64,000 nucleotides of DNA, from NCBI GenBank assembly GCA_016271365.2, contig CM028129.1, positions 458,504,501-458,568,500 on the forward strand, written 5' to 3'. The notes beneath the pieces are model-generated. The model made no database searches and was not told the origin of the DNA. It saw only the letters and a list, made by a program, of their open reading frames with translations. Positions 33,326 through 45,540 of the stretch are shown one piece after another. The stretch's first letter is position 1. Every line of letters begins with the position of its first letter. The position numbers and the translations under genes are program-made. Origin of the DNA: Neoceratodus forsteri. Lineage: Eukaryota > Chordata > Ceratodontiformes > Ceratodontidae.

Positions 33326-34990
33326 CATGTGCTTTATTGTCTGCTGATGTGCTATGTGTGATAGGAAAGAGAAGTCAGAAAAAACAGTGGTGTTATAGAT
33401 TACCTGAGAACTTGGGAGTGATCAAGAATCATGACCCGTCTCTAGGGAAGCACAAAGTACTTGAGACTGATTATCCTGGCAGGAGGCTTGGCCTCTGGCA
33501 GCAAAAGATTTGTGATCATGCATCAGCCAGTAGAATGGATGGATGGAGGATAATCCACTTCCGAGGAATATCTGAGCACTGGAAAGATTGCAGGTTATAA
33601 TGGTGATGTTCTCATTTGAGACTGATATAGATATGGTCATAAGAGCAGCACAGAGTAAGGAAGCCCTGAATTTCAAAGATTACTGAGTTTATTTTTCCCT
33701 GATGTATCTCTACCACCCAGGAGTGTAGAAAAAAGTTGCTTCAATTTGGGGATTTCATTTTAGAACCTGGGGCAACCTGCACCTTTCCATACACTGCAAA
33801 ATGTTCTATAGTATATAAAAGCAACAAGTACTTGTTCTTTGAATCAGAATAAATAGCAGGGTTTCTGAAAAATCAGTGGAAGCCGAAAACAATTTCAGAA
33901 ATCTCTGCAAGAAACTGGATTATCATCGGAATTAAATTAAAGCAGCCCTGAGGAGATGAAATCAGCATGAAGGATTCATAAAATATCTGAAAATAAAATA
34001 AATAAACAAATAAATAAATAATGATACATATGGCTTTATTTTGACTATAATTTTAATTATGTTTTTTAATTTATTTTGAGACAGCCTATCTTTCCCCTAT
34101 CTGTAAGAGATTGGACATATTAGCAATACCAGCAAAGCAAAATTAAGTAAGAGGCAATAAACTTTAAAAACAAATAAGTCCTAACAGTATGAAAAATATA
34201 CTGTCCTTCACAGATTATATATAAAATGCATATACTGTATCCTTAGTAAAGAATGCAATAATGAAAACAAAATGTCTAAAATTAGAACTGCTAGTTTCTT
34301 TAGAAATGTATTAAGTGCTGGAAATGATTATGAATTTAAAACGGGGTTAATAAGTTCCAATTGTGTCTATATTTAATTAATGCAAAACTGAACTTTGCTT
34401 GTGGCACTGAATAATAACTCTGTGTGTAATTAGCTTACTTAAATATGATATGAATATTTTCAGGCATATATGGACTCCCCAACCACTTCATGATAAGTCT
34501 ATTGAGAGTAGTAGAATTGTTTTTCTCATTTCTTTAAATTTTTTCTTCTGTATGTACCTTATTGTTACTATACTGTACGTATAAAAAAAAATACTTATCT
34601 GAAACTGGATGAAAAAAAAAACGGATGAAATATCATTAAAAAAGAAAGAAGCCATTCTCTGCAAAGCCAGAACTGAGGGGCGCTTAACATATGAACAAAT
34701 TCATGTCTGTCCAGGTTGAGTCAAGCCATAAAGCAACAGCACATATCTTTAGATCAGGTTAAAGCAATGATCAGACCAGGAGGGATAAAATATTCCTTAT
34801 TGCCACCTGTGAAGCTTAGGTTTTACCAAAATGGCAGATGGTGATACTTCACATAGCTGTGTCAGATATCCCTCTTGAATCTGTGCAAGCATCTGCTTAT
34901 CAAGAGAAACTAAGCAAATCGCAACTGACATTGTCATCCAGATTTGACTTACTGGGCAGACAAAGGTCCTCCTCAGGAAAATTTGCTAAC
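33326..34990. other. Unassigned AT-rich stretch
   Basis: There is an AAAT/AAAC microsatellite at 33985-34012, possibly the tail of an eroded retrotransposon, then AT-rich sequence with several A runs (34582-34642). No protein motif is recognised. Confidence 0.45.
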
Positions 34991-34999
34991 TGCTACTTT

Positions 35000-35520
35000 G
35001 GCTGAGATTCATACTGTCAGAGATGCACAGACGACTAGCAAGACTACCTCGCACTAAATGATCCTTTAAGATACCAGACAGAAAAAAGTCTCCTGTTCAT
35101 GAAGCAGAAGTTGTATGAAGAATGGGGAGGGCAGTGAGGATTCTTGCCTACAGGCAGTGGAAGCAGATGGTAAGAGAGGTGGTGACTAAGCTACAATAGG
35201 GTATCATGGTAGGTGAAATTACAGACACATTCCTCCAGTATTATATAATGCTGTAGGCCAAAACAGAAGGTATTTTATACAGTCTGGAACTTCCTAGGGT
35301 AATGGAGTTTCAGAATGAGAGTCTGGTGCTGTTGATATCTCACAAGAAGTTGAGGAGGCTAATGCACATTGAAAAGTGAAAAATGTCCAGGTATGGATGG
35401 CCATTCCCGAAGAAAGCAATAATACCCAACAGGTTGGGCAATATTGGGCTGCTGCAGGCAAAGGGCCTTATAGCCCCTGAAAGGTTTGGTATAGCCCATA
35501 ACATCTACTCTGGAGGGTAT
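35000..35520 (+). pseudogene. Eroded L1-type ORF2 fragment
   Basis: In shifting forward frames the sequence reads VGEITDTFLQYYIMLYA (about 35210-35255) and then, near 35350-35400, EVEEANAH followed by LKSEKCPGMDG. These match the linker before the L1 reverse transcriptase, where the family has LKSGKSPGPDG. The catalytic part is not found. Many stops show great age. Confidence 0.5.
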
Positions 35521-36284
35521 TATTGCACTTAGAAAATGGGTAAATGTAGAGTATTTTTTTTAGAAAAAAAGTTTTAAGAGGTTACAAAATAGGAAATCAT
35601 TGAAATTGCTAGATTATATTGAAAAGTAGTCACTTTACTGGAAGAATTGCCAGTAGAGGGCATTGATGTTTCTCAGATCCTGGTTGTTTTATGCTTGTTG
35701 TTCCCTCCCTTAATTCTTGTAGCACATGTTTCTTTATCTTTTCTATACTGATGGCCACATGTATGCAGTGGAAAGTGTTTGCTTATTTTTCTTTTTTTTC
35801 TTTTGTTTGTTTTTAAAAGTGAGTGCTGAAGGGCTAAAACACAAGGCCAGAGACAGGTCTGCTGATGTGTTTAGCTGTGCAGACACCCCCTTCCCCTCCT
35901 CTGGTGTTAAATCAGTTTCCACAATCAACAGCTTTCTTTAACTTGCCAATGCTGTTTGAAGTTGAAATCCAGTTCCAGAAGCAATGCTGAATCCATCTTG
36001 GCACTTGCAGTCATCAAATGGGCAAGCGTTACTGGAAGGACTCAGCGGCATTCATGTCATTTCTACCTCTCACAAACAGCTCGGTGCACATCACAGTTCC
36101 CATTCCCAAACCTCTCACTAGCATAAGCAAGCCTTTCCTCACTAGTACAAGAAAACAGTTAATTTCACCCTCCAACTTTTTCCAGTTCATTGAACATGTG
36201 GCTGATAGGGTTCTCAGGTACACCTTTTAAAAATAAAATGTTTTGTTGGTGTCATTTTGTGGCACTTCATGATTTCTTGCTGCA
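35521..36284. other. Unassigned stretch
   Basis: T-rich run at 35789-35818 and a 70-codon open frame (36018-36230) with no recognisable motif. Nothing further can be supported. Confidence 0.4.
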
Positions 36285-39210
36285 GCAAAGTATTTAGTTA
36301 TTTGAATTTTTGTAACTGGGTAAGCCCACTAAGAAAAAACATCCCATTTTCAGAGGCGACCCGGGGGATGGTACAAGGGGAGGTACAGGTACTCAGAATA
36401 CAAACTAAAGCAAGATAAGTATGCAAAGACACTTGTACAATATAATGTGGAGCACAATATATATGTACAAAAAGGCATATATAAATAATACAAGACATAT
36501 ACATTATATATAAATAATACAGTGAGTACAGATGCTGCAAAACAAGTGATGCAGACAAATGCAAATTGCTTAGGCAGAGTTATACAAATATACATAATTA
36601 CATAAATGCAGAAAGTAGTTCAAACAGTGCAAAATTGTCAACAAGTGATTCATGCAGAACAGGGGACTAGGGTGAGAAGTAGATCATTAACAGACTAGGA
36701 TGCATTGCAACCAGAGTAACCCCATGAACAACTCATGGGAGGGCTGCAAGGCTGAGTGGGGAAGGGAGCAGGATGAGACAATGGAGGAAGAAGTTCTTTG
36801 GATGGTAGGAGTGGGAAACTATTAGTTACAGGTGCAGACTTGAGGGGAAGAAAGGTGGGATTTAAGAGAATTCTTGAAGGAGTAAAGAGGTACAGGTCAG
36901 AACAGTAGAGGTAGTGTGTTCCAGAGGAAGGGCCCAGAAAAGGAGAAGGCATGCCGACCTACTGCTAGGTGGGGATTCAGGATGGAGAGTAGAGGTAGGA
37001 GAGTTGACCTTAAGGACCTAGTAGAGGTTTTACATTGGATGATGTGTAAGATGCAGGGAGGAGTGAAGGTATGGATGAGCTTGTAGGTCAGGTAAAGGGT
37101 AGGAGTATCGAAGTTTGGCTAAGGATGGCCAGACAAGAGAATCAGGGACAAGAACAGTGGTACATCTTGGCATTATGACAACCAAGAAATGAAGCAAGCA
37201 ACCCTGGTAAGCTTGCTTAAGTTTGTCAAGATGGAGACTTGAGCAGAGTGGAGAATGGGGCACCATACGTGATGAGTGGGAGCAATGAGGAGGACGTTAT
37301 GGCAAGTCAGGAGGGGAACGTAAGGCAGGATAAGAGGTGGTACAGCAGCCCGAGCTGTTGGTGGATGCTCTTGACCAAGGTTGAAATATGCAAGTCAAAG
37401 GACAGGTGGGAGTCCAGTGTGATGCCAAAGATATTTAAAAGACTGAACCTGATCTAGGGCTCCCTCAAGAGGATTTGATCATCAAGGAAGGCAGAGGGGT
37501 AGACTTAGGGGTCCAGTGGTAGAACAGCATTGACTTCATTTTCTTAGTGTTAAGCACCAAGAGCTTATTAAGGAACCAAGCTTCAAGAAGATGAAAGTCC
37601 TGTTGCAAGTTTAGATTCAGCAAGGTAGGGTCAGAAGAAGACCAGTACAAGATAGCATCAGCTGTGTACAACTGAAATGACATGCCTCCACAGTGCTGCA
37701 GACATTCATTGATAAATAAAAAGAATAAGAGTGGGCCAAGGATGGACATCTGGGGGGAAACCATCTCTTATGGCACTGAAAGTGGAGGTATGTCTGGCCT
37801 ACCTCACACATTAGGTATGGCCAGAGAGATAGCTCAAAAACCAGTTTAATTATGAGACATCAACACCAAAAGAGAGGAGAGCGTGGAGCAGGAGATTATG
37901 GTTGACAAGGTCAAAGGCCTTGGTAATGTCAACAAAAATAGCCCCAGTTACAAGGCCTTTGCCCATAGAAGAAAGGACGTCAGATGTTACCTTAATGAAG
38001 GCAGTGTGGGTAAGGTGGGATTTGTGGAATCCATGCTGATTAATGGAGAGTGAAAGTATTTAGCTCTAGGTGTTGGTAAAGTTGTGCATGTATAATTTTT
38101 TCCTGTATTTTAGTGAGGGGGCAGAGTATGGACATTGGCTGGTAGTTCTCAAAAGCAGATTTAGGGCTGCTCTTGTGAATAGGGACAACAATAGCACCCT
38201 TCCACTTGGAAGGCACAGAGCTGGAGCAGAGGGATTTGTTGATTAGGTCACTTACAGGAGAGGCAATGGTGACGACTCCAAATTTTAGGAATCTGGGTTC
38301 AAGGGTGTCGAACCCTGGTGAGGAGATTTCCTTGATACTCTTGGGGTGACACATCACCTCATTCCAGGTGGCCAGTTTAAGCTGGAAGATGGAGCTAGTA
38401 GAGATTGGGGGAGAGGATGGAGGAGATGGAACAAGAGCCATGAGGGAGGCTTAGTGAGGTCGGAGAAGGCCATGTTAAATTCAGAGGCAATGTTGATGGA
38501 GTCAGTAACCTCAGTGCCATCATGCAGCATAGTGCTGGGTGGGGTTAGAATTTTCCCTTTAGTAGAGAGTTAATTTGACCCCAGAATTCTTTGGGGTTGG
38601 CGAGGTTGCTAATCTGGAGGGACTAGCGAAGGGAGCATTTGGCTGAATGCAGCACGTTTTTGCATCGATTATGTAGCTGTATATAAGTCTGCCAATTGGT
38701 AGGTAGGCCAGAGCTCTTATAAAGTCTCCAGGCATCATCCTGAGAAGCCATGAGGTTCCTGAGCTCTTTAGACCTTGGCTCTTCACTTGGACAATGGGGC
38801 ATGGAGGTTGACTATTGAGTTAAATGTATTTGTAAAGAATTCCAATGCAGAATCAACATCCAGTAAAATGTTAGCCAGAGACCAATCAGTCTGAAATAGG
38901 GAGGCTTGAAAGGCTTGGGGAGAGAAAGACGTCATGTCCTGAGATGACATGATAATGGGAGAGGGTTAGGAGAATTGTTCCTGCACACACAGAAGGTGGG
39001 GGAGTGATCACTTAAGCTGTCAGGAAGAACACCAAAAGATTTGATATGATGGGGGACATTGGGGAGAAACCGGTCGAGGAGAGTATGGTGACCAGATTTG
39101 TTGTTGAGTATTGTTGGGTCACTGATGAGCTGGGAAAGGTGGATGTCAGCAACGGCACTATGAACATGACCTAAACCAGGGACAAGCCAGTTGTAGGTGA
39201 AATCCATAAA
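36285..39210 (-). mobile_element. LINE family B (CR1/L2/Rex1 group), 3' section
   Basis: On the reverse strand this holds the C-terminal half of the endonuclease (MDFTYNWLVPGLGHVHS, SDHSPTFCV), the reverse transcriptase (SSPGFDTLEPRFLKF, SKWKGAIVVPIHKSS, SPQMSILGPLLFFLFIN) and a long 3' UTR ending near 36285 (GGGCTTACCCAGTTACAAAA on the reverse strand). The catalytic box is eroded (YTADAILYW). The element is split: its 5' part lies at 40509-41290 beyond an inserted LINE. Confidence 0.8.
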
Positions 39211-40502
39211 CTTCACCATACATAATGAACTTGAACAGCCACTTGAGCAAGTGCAGGAGTTTAAATTCCTTGGTATTACCTTTGATTGCACAATGTCTTT
39301 CAGCTCACATGTTCAACACATCTCAAAATCAGTCAACTCAAGAATTGGGGTCCTCTACCACCACCATTGCTGTCTTACCAAAGAAGCTATGCGCGCAGCC
39401 ATAACTGCCTCAATCCTACCCATGATTGATTACGGGCTTGTCTTCTGTGGGGCTGCCATTGATACCACCCTAAAACGGATCAAGACAGCCCTTAAAAAAT
39501 GCTGTAGACTTCTCACTGGTGCAGGGAAGTATATGCATACCTGTGATCTCTACAAGCAGTCCAACTGGCTCAATCTAAATAGTAGACTTGCCTACCAGAC
39601 CTGCCTACCGGCCAAGAAAATTTGTCTTAACCTCACACCCCCTGCAACTCATGCCTTAATGTTGCCCGCAGTCACTGCACATTTTATGTGCAGTTCCCTC
39701 AAACCAACATTTATCGATCCATTCTGCCGTACCAACCAGGCTCAATGTGTATTCCACACCAGGGCCCCTCTGCTGCTAAACAACCTTCCCCCTGAAATTG
39801 CAGCTGAAAACAAGCTTGGCCCATTCAAACATAAACTCCGCCAGCACGTCACAGACCTCAGCAGCTGTGACTGCTCTGCCTAGGCTTGTGGCTTTGTTTC
39901 ACCTCTCCCTCCTCTTCTCTCCTCCCTTGCTACCCTACACACTTGTCTCCACCCCTCCATCCCCTGCTACTCCCCATCTCTCTCTCTCTCCCCCCCACCC
40001 CTGCCTACCATTCCACCCTCTCCTTCTCCTCTTCTCCTGTCTCCCACTCCAATCACCCTATCTCTTGTTTCTCCACCCCAGACTACCTAGCACTTATCTT
40101 TCTGTTCTTGCGTTATGACAATGTCAAATCCTTGACTGCCTACCCCCTTTTCCCACCTCTCCCTTTATCCCCACCTCTTGCTCCACTTGTGTCACCCCAG
40201 GATGGTTTTCATTTGTATCTGTGTCTTGCTATATATACACACCCGTATTGTTAATTGTGCATTGTTATTTGCCACTGAGTGTTTGCTACTGTGCTAGTCT
40301 ATACACATGTACTGTCTTTTGCTACTAAGTTAACCTCCTGACCTGTATTGTATCTTACCTCTGCTTAATTCTATGTTAACCTCCTGACCTTGTATTGTAT
40401 CTTACCACTGTTTTGCTTGCACCCATTGCTGATGCAGAACCTTTGTAAAAGAACCCTTGGTTCAAAGGTATTTGTAATCCTAGTAATAAAAATAAATAAA
40501 TA
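39211..40502 (+). mobile_element. 5'-truncated LINE inserted into LINE family B
   Basis: The forward frame 39197-39883 encodes the region behind a LINE reverse transcriptase (FKFLGITFD, SRIGVLYHHHCCLTKEAMRAA, MIDYGLVFCG). A pyrimidine-rich 3' UTR and an AATAAAAATAAATAAATA tail at about 40484-40501 follow. CATAAA at 39205-39210 and 40503-40508 is the target duplication. Removing the insert joins ILFGDF to MDFTYNW in the reverse-strand endonuclease, in frame. It belongs to the same broad CR1/L2/Rex1 group but has a different 3' end from families A and B. Confidence 0.85.
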
Positions 40503-40508
40503 CATAAA

Positions 40509-41290
40509 AATCTCCAAATAAGATCCAGTCAGTTGGTGGAAGGCCAGCCCAGGAAGAAATGAGGGAGGTGAGGGAAGAGGTGGGAGTGCGGGGGGGGGTA
40601 GGTACAACCAACTATCAGTGTCTTCACTTTCCCAAGTACCATGGTAAGGAAGATGGATTTGGCAAGAGGGGTTTCACATGGGGGAGTTGCAAACTCAGAT
40701 GCGGATAGAGAGCATCGAACATAGATAAGCACATCAGCACCATGCTTATTTGGTTGATTTTTCTGGAAGGTAGTATAGTAGAGGATGGAGACCTCATGTG
40801 GAAGGATGATTTGGCTTCAGCTGGAGTCTTAAATTTAGCAAGTATATCTGGGATGCAATGGCATGCCCAGGCTTCAATCTCAGGAAGCTTAGGTCAATGG
40901 CTCTGGATATTCATATGAGCAATTCGCAGGCCTTTCATATTTTCCTAGGCCAGGACAGGCAGGGATGAAAGCACAGACATTTCCACCAATTCAGTAAAGG
41001 TATTCCTAGGGGTAGAAAAGAGTCAGAAGGACATGTTGATCTAGGAAGGAGTAGCCAATCAAAAGTATAGTGCAAGTAAGGCCAGATTTCAAGCCACAGT
41101 GTGGAAGGAAAAAGAAAAGGAGGGTATTAAATGTGACAGAGAGAATAGGTAGCAGAGAGACAGAGGCAGAAAGGTAGTGGAAATGTAATCTATTTAAGTT
41201 CAAATACACCAGTTAAGCAGGTGGTGGATCAGGTTAGTTTTAGGAGAGACAGGGTGGAGATTAGTGAAGAGGCCCTAGTTAAATGATTAA
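40509..41290 (-). mobile_element. LINE family B, 5' endonuclease section
   Basis: The reverse frame contains the endonuclease N-terminus (HMNIQSH near 40915, PKLPEIEAWACHC), ADVLIYVRCSLSAS near 40730 and LIVGCTYPPPHSH, then GDF at the insertion point. Shifts separate these pieces. Sequence beyond 40930 is presumably 5' UTR or the flank; the exact start is not visible. Confidence 0.7.
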
Positions 41291-41298
41291 GATGTCAG

Positions 41299-41400
41299 GA
41301 GATCAGATGGCGTAGTGGAAGGTGTGTCTGCCTCAGACGTGGAAAGAGATTCTTAGGCAAGGATTCAATCCTGACAAGGGAAGAGGTAATAAGAGGGGAA
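41299..41400 (+). mobile_element. tRNA-derived SINE head
   Basis: TGGCGTAGTGG at 41308-41318 matches the RNA polymerase III A box and GGATTCAATCC at 41361-41371 matches the B box, 53 bases apart, as in a tRNA gene. The surroundings do not fold into a clean tRNA with paired ends, so this is a tRNA-derived SINE or tRNA pseudogene. An A-rich stretch (GGGGAAAAAATAAA) follows near 41395-41409. Confidence 0.6.
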
Positions 41401-41409
41401 AAAATAAAT

Positions 41410-41704
41410 TTAGATTCAATTTAGAAATGTTGAGTAAAAGATATTTTAACTGCAAGGAGAGTAGAGGAAGAGAAATGCTGGGGTGACTTACTCAGAAACT
41501 CACTCTTGCTAAGCGAGGGTAAAAATGGCAGCTACCAAAATGTTGAAAATTCTATGGCACAGTAATACTTTGGGTAAACAGGCAGACAAAAAGTGGGACT
41601 TATTACTTCCCAGTCTCTGTTGCCTGATACTGGACCTGTTGGTTGGCTGTCTGAGCCAATCAGGGTATAGCATTTTGCAGACACATTTTCTAAAGTTGTA
41701 TAAA
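41410..41704. other. Unassigned spacer
   Basis: No motif is recognised. TTGGCTGTCTGAGCCAATCA near 41643 is a short inverted repeat including a CCAAT sequence. Confidence 0.35.
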
Positions 41705-43205
41705 ACCTTCCAAGACAGAAAGTAGATAAATCTATGGGACCTGAAGTCTTATTTCTGAGGATGTTATATGAGGTACCTGGGATTCTAGCAGGGCAACTAA
41801 TAGACATTGTCAACTTTATTTATTCCGTTGTTATTGACCTGGTAAGCACACTAGACAATTATAATGCCTGTTTTCAGGTTCAACCTGGGAAAGTTACAAA
41901 GCAAAAGCAATGGAAACAACCAAACACAGAAAATTACAAGGTTACAGGAAGGCATTGAGGCATAATGTAAAAGATACAAATATCAAATGTAAAATTCTAT
42001 ATACAGTGGAAACCAAAAAGATCATACTAATTATACAATACAATAACTAAGTTCTGGTACATAGTCAGCAACTAAATCACTAGAGGTATGCACACAGGAG
42101 AGTGCAAGGGACCACTCAATTGCTCTATAAAAATGAAGGTGGTCACTAGGGACAGGAGGACAGCAGATGTCATACTACTATGCAAGAGCTGGAAGATGAA
42201 TGAGCCAGAGAAATATAGGCCAGTCAGCCTGCTGTCTATAGTGAGGAAAATCATTTAGCCTCTACTGAGGGAGGACCTAGTGGACTTCATAGAAAGGAAT
42301 GGATTTCAGGACCTAAGACAGCATAGATTCATTAGGGGACGGTCTTGCCATACTAATCTGATTAAGTTCTTCAGCTAGGTGACCACAGCAGCAGATGAGG
42401 GGCAAGCAATTGATTTAGTATACCTTGACTTCAGCAAGCCTTTGATTCAGTCCCCTATGAGGCTGGACAAATGTGAGGCTTAGGAATAGAAACTTGCATG
42501 GAAAATTGGGTAGAAAACTTGTTGAGGGGGTAGAACACAGAGGCTGGTGGTCAAGACTGGTGGTCAATGCAGAGTTTTAATAGGTGAGGGATGTTGATAT
42601 TTGGACTGGTCCTCCAATATTTTCATCTGTGACACTAGTGAAGGTATCAAGGGTAATAGCTGCCTTTTTGCAGATGATAAAAAGATCTTTGAAAGTATAG
42701 ACACATGGTAAGGGAGAAGAAAGCTAAGGGAGGATTTGGGCAGGTTGGAGAGTTAGTGCATGATTTGGCAGATGAACTTTAACACAAAAATATGTAAAGC
42801 AATGCACACTGGGAGAAGGAAGCAAAGGTGCAATACAAGATGGGTGGTGGTGGTGCTTGAAAGCTCTATGGAAGAAAAGGATTTAGGAATGATGATGTTG
42901 GAGACCCTAAAAATGTCTGCACACTGTAACAGGGTGGTAAGTAAAGCAAACAAAATGCTGAGTTGCATAGGGAGGCAGATAAGTAGTAGAGGGCGAGAGG
43001 CAATCTTGCCATTGTACAGGTCTCTAGTGTGGCCACGCCTGGAATACTGCGCAAGTTACCGGAGCCCGCACTTGATGAAGGACTGCAACAAAGTGAAGCA
43101 GTACAGCATGTGGGAACTAAGACAGTCCATGATATGAGGATAAGACATATGAGGAAGGCTGTAGGACTTAAAAAGCTAGTAGTACCAAAAAATTGCAGGC
43201 AAAAA
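41705..43205 (+). mobile_element. Degraded CR1 LINE
   Basis: The forward fragments read in CR1 order. DKSMGPEVLFLRMLYEVPG (about 41727-41784) is followed, after a 306-bp insertion, by KMNEPEKYRPVSLLSIV (42194 on), FIRGRSCHTNLI, LVYLDFSK, FADDKKIFES (near 42675), SKANKMLSCI (near 42943) and SLVWPRLEYCASY (near 43025). Stops and shifts are many. It is a third CR1 copy, older than the ones at 12547-15466 and 43550-45090. The 3' end is unclear and may stop near 43200. Confidence 0.75.
41815..42120 (-). mobile_element. LINE 3'-end fragment inserted in the CR1
   Basis: This 306-bp block interrupts the CR1 frame between DIVN and CSIKMKVVT. Read on the reverse strand it ends GTGTGCTTACCAGGTCAATA then GGAATAAATAAAG, similar in form to the GCCTTCCTGGTAAA tails of family A. 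It looks like a strongly 5'-truncated LINE of the L2/Rex1-like group. Flanks TCAAC and TCAAT could be a worn duplication. Confidence 0.5.
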
Positions 43206-43549
43206 TGTTAGTAATTTTTAAAAGTAGTCTCCAATTACTTTTTATTTTTGAAGTTTCTTTTTCTTTTCTTTTTCTTTTTTCTATGTGCTCATTAGATGAT
43301 TTTATATTTAATAGCATTGGGTGTGATGTGAAAAGCAGCACTTTACCTGGAAGCAGACATATCTAGTTCTATTCATTTGACTACATCATCATCAGCATAT
43401 GACCTCACTCATTGTTACATCACAACCTTTGCTGCCTGGTTGGCAACATGTGTCACAAGTTACCAATCAAGCAATTAGAGATTTGCTCTTCTTGGTTACT
43501 AGTGATGTCACAGTTAGTGAGGTCACACTGCTGTTGATGTCAAGGAAGG
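43206..43549. other. Unassigned spacer
   Basis: A CT-rich run at 43254-43282 and otherwise unremarkable sequence. TGATGTCA-like blocks recur near 43502 and 43535 but form no clear repeat. Confidence 0.4.
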
Positions 43550-45090
43550 GCTAGAACTAGCTTGCAAGACCTTTGGCAGACCTGTTTAATGCCTCACTAC
43601 ATTCAGGTTGTGTACCTCAGGACTGGAGGATGGCTCATATGGTGCTCCTCCACAAGAGTGGCCCCAAGGATGAACCGGGGGAAACTACAGACCAGTGAGC
43701 CTCACATCCATCATGGGTGAGCTAATGGAGACTATCGTGAAGGAAAGGCTGGTGGCCCTCCTAGAGGCCAAAGGACTGCAGGACAGCAGTCAGCATGGCT
43801 TCATATGGGACAGATCCTGCCAAACCAACCTGGTGGAGTTCTATGACTGGGTAACTAGACAACTGGACGGGGGCCCTGCAGTGGATGTCCTGTATCTGGA
43901 CTTCAGTAAGGCATTCAACTTGGAAGTTTGGCTTGACTGCATGAAGGCTGGGAAGTAAGTTAGTAGGCACAGGGGCAGGTGCAAAGCTGGTGAGATGGGT
44001 AGGGAACTGGCTTCAGGGAAGGCAACAGAGGGTGGTGGTGGGTGGGGGAGCTCTCACACCCAAGGGTAGTGATGAGCGGTGTTCCACAGGGCTCGGTGTT
44101 GGGACCAGTGTTGTTTGGGATATTCATTGCAGACATATCATGGGACATCAACAGCAAGATCAGTCTGTTTGCTGATGATACCAAGGTAGGAGCAGTGGTG
44201 GATGACCTAGGAGGATGGCAGGGGTTGCAGGATGATCTGGCAATGCTTGAAACCTGGTCAGACACCTGGCAACTGGGGTTTAATGCCAAAAAGTGCAAGG
44301 TGCTGCATTTTGGGATGAAGAACCCAAGGAGGAGTTACCAGCTGGGGGGAGTGCAGCTAGCCCAGACAGAGGAAGAGAAGGATCTGGGGGTGCTCATTAC
44401 AGGGTCAATGAACAACTCGGCACATTTAGGAAGGCAGCTGTAAAAGCCAACAAAATGCTGGGTTGTATTGCAAGGAGTATATCCTCGAGGAGGGGAGGAG
44501 GTGATTCTGCCACTGTATAGGTCATTTGTTAGACAGCACCTGGAGTACTGCATGCAGTTCTGGCACCCGTATCTGAAGAGGGACATTAAGTTACTGGAAG
44601 GGGTGCAGCACAGGGCAACAAAGATGATCAAGGGGCTGGAGGACTTATCATATGAGAGGAGGCTGAGGGAGTTGAACATGTACTTACTGGAGGAGAGGAG
44701 GAAGGGGGGACATGATTGAAATCTTTAAGTACATGAAAGGAATAAACAAGACAGGTACAGAGGGGCTGTTCAAAGTAAGGGAGGGGAGGGACACCAGGGG
44801 CCATGATATGAGACTGGGAGGGAGGAAGGTTCAGGAGGGAGATGAGGAGACACTTTTTTACAGAGAGGGTGGTGGCTGGGTGGAATGCGTTGCCTGCAGA
44901 AGTGGTATCCAGTAGAACAGTGGATTGCTTCAAAAGGGGATGGGACAGGACAAGGGGGAGGGTCAATGAAGGGGAAGGGTGGAAGGGAGGGGCAGCTGCA
45001 GAATAAGGGGTGCTAGCTACACATTCGAGCAGACCTGATGGACCTCTAGGCCTTTATCTGCTGGCAAATTTGGTATGTTCGTAGCTATGT
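43550..45090 (+). mobile_element. CR1 LINE, 5'-truncated
   Basis: The forward CR1 starts within the reverse transcriptase: DRSCQTNLVEFYDWVTRQLD, VDVLYLDFSKAFN, SGVPQGSVLGPVLFG (44069 on), FADDTKVGAVVDD (44167 on), VKANKMLGCIARSI (44439 on), HLEYCMQFWHPYLKRDIKLL. It ends with GATGGACCTCTAGGCCTTTA and TCTGCTGGCAAATTTGGTAT near 45060. Few stops occur between 44040 and 44720, so it is one of the better preserved pieces. The catalytic FADD is intact. Confidence 0.9.
44042..44719 (+). pseudogene. CR1 reverse transcriptase C-terminal half
   Basis: Two overlapping frames, 44042-44443 and 44468-44719, cover the loop SGVPQGSVLGPVLF, the catalytic FADD, NAKKCKVLHFGMKNP and the thumb region with LEYCMQFWHPYLKR. 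A one-base shift near 44435 separates them. The N-terminal palm (43695-43958) lies upstream in another frame. The protein would have been part of the CR1 ORF2 polyprotein. Confidence 0.8.
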
Positions 45091-45229
45091 TAGCCTCCAG
45101 CTAGAGTGATGTTCCACACATCACACCTTGTACTGTCACATAGCAAATTATCTAATTAGCAAAACAGGACAGAAATATATAGGAAGCAATAGCTGACTAC
45201 TTCTGAAAGCTACTATTAATTCCAACTAA

Positions 45230-45540
45230 ATAAAAGGATGAAGTGTGCAATGAAAAAAAGAGGCTAAAATGCTAAGTAAATGCTGCTAGCGCAAAAGTTT
45301 ATTGGGCTCAGAGGAAAGAAAAAACAGCACTAGATCTTGATGCTTTGAATCCCTGAGGATTCTTCACTGGGGGCAGAAGGAGAGAAAGGGGCACATGACT
45401 GAGACATACAAATTACCTGCATGGGATATCTAGGGTAGACACCAAGGAACCATTCTCCTTGAGTTCAAACACAAGGATGAGAGGGGAATTCACCGAAGCT
45501 GGCAGGGGGAAATAAAAAATGACATCCGTAAGTACTTTTT
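45230..45540 (-). mobile_element. Possible Penelope-like element 3' end
   Basis: On the reverse strand, GTGAAGAATCCTCAGGGATT and AAAGCATCAAGATCTAGTGC are followed by CTGAGCCCAATAAACTTTTG. A 'GAAGAATCCTCAGGGAT..GAAACGTCAAG...AATAAACTTT' arrangement is typical, as I recall, of the 3' ends of vertebrate Penelope-like elements. No GIY-YIG endonuclease or reverse transcriptase is visible, so only the tail would be present. Confidence 0.4.
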
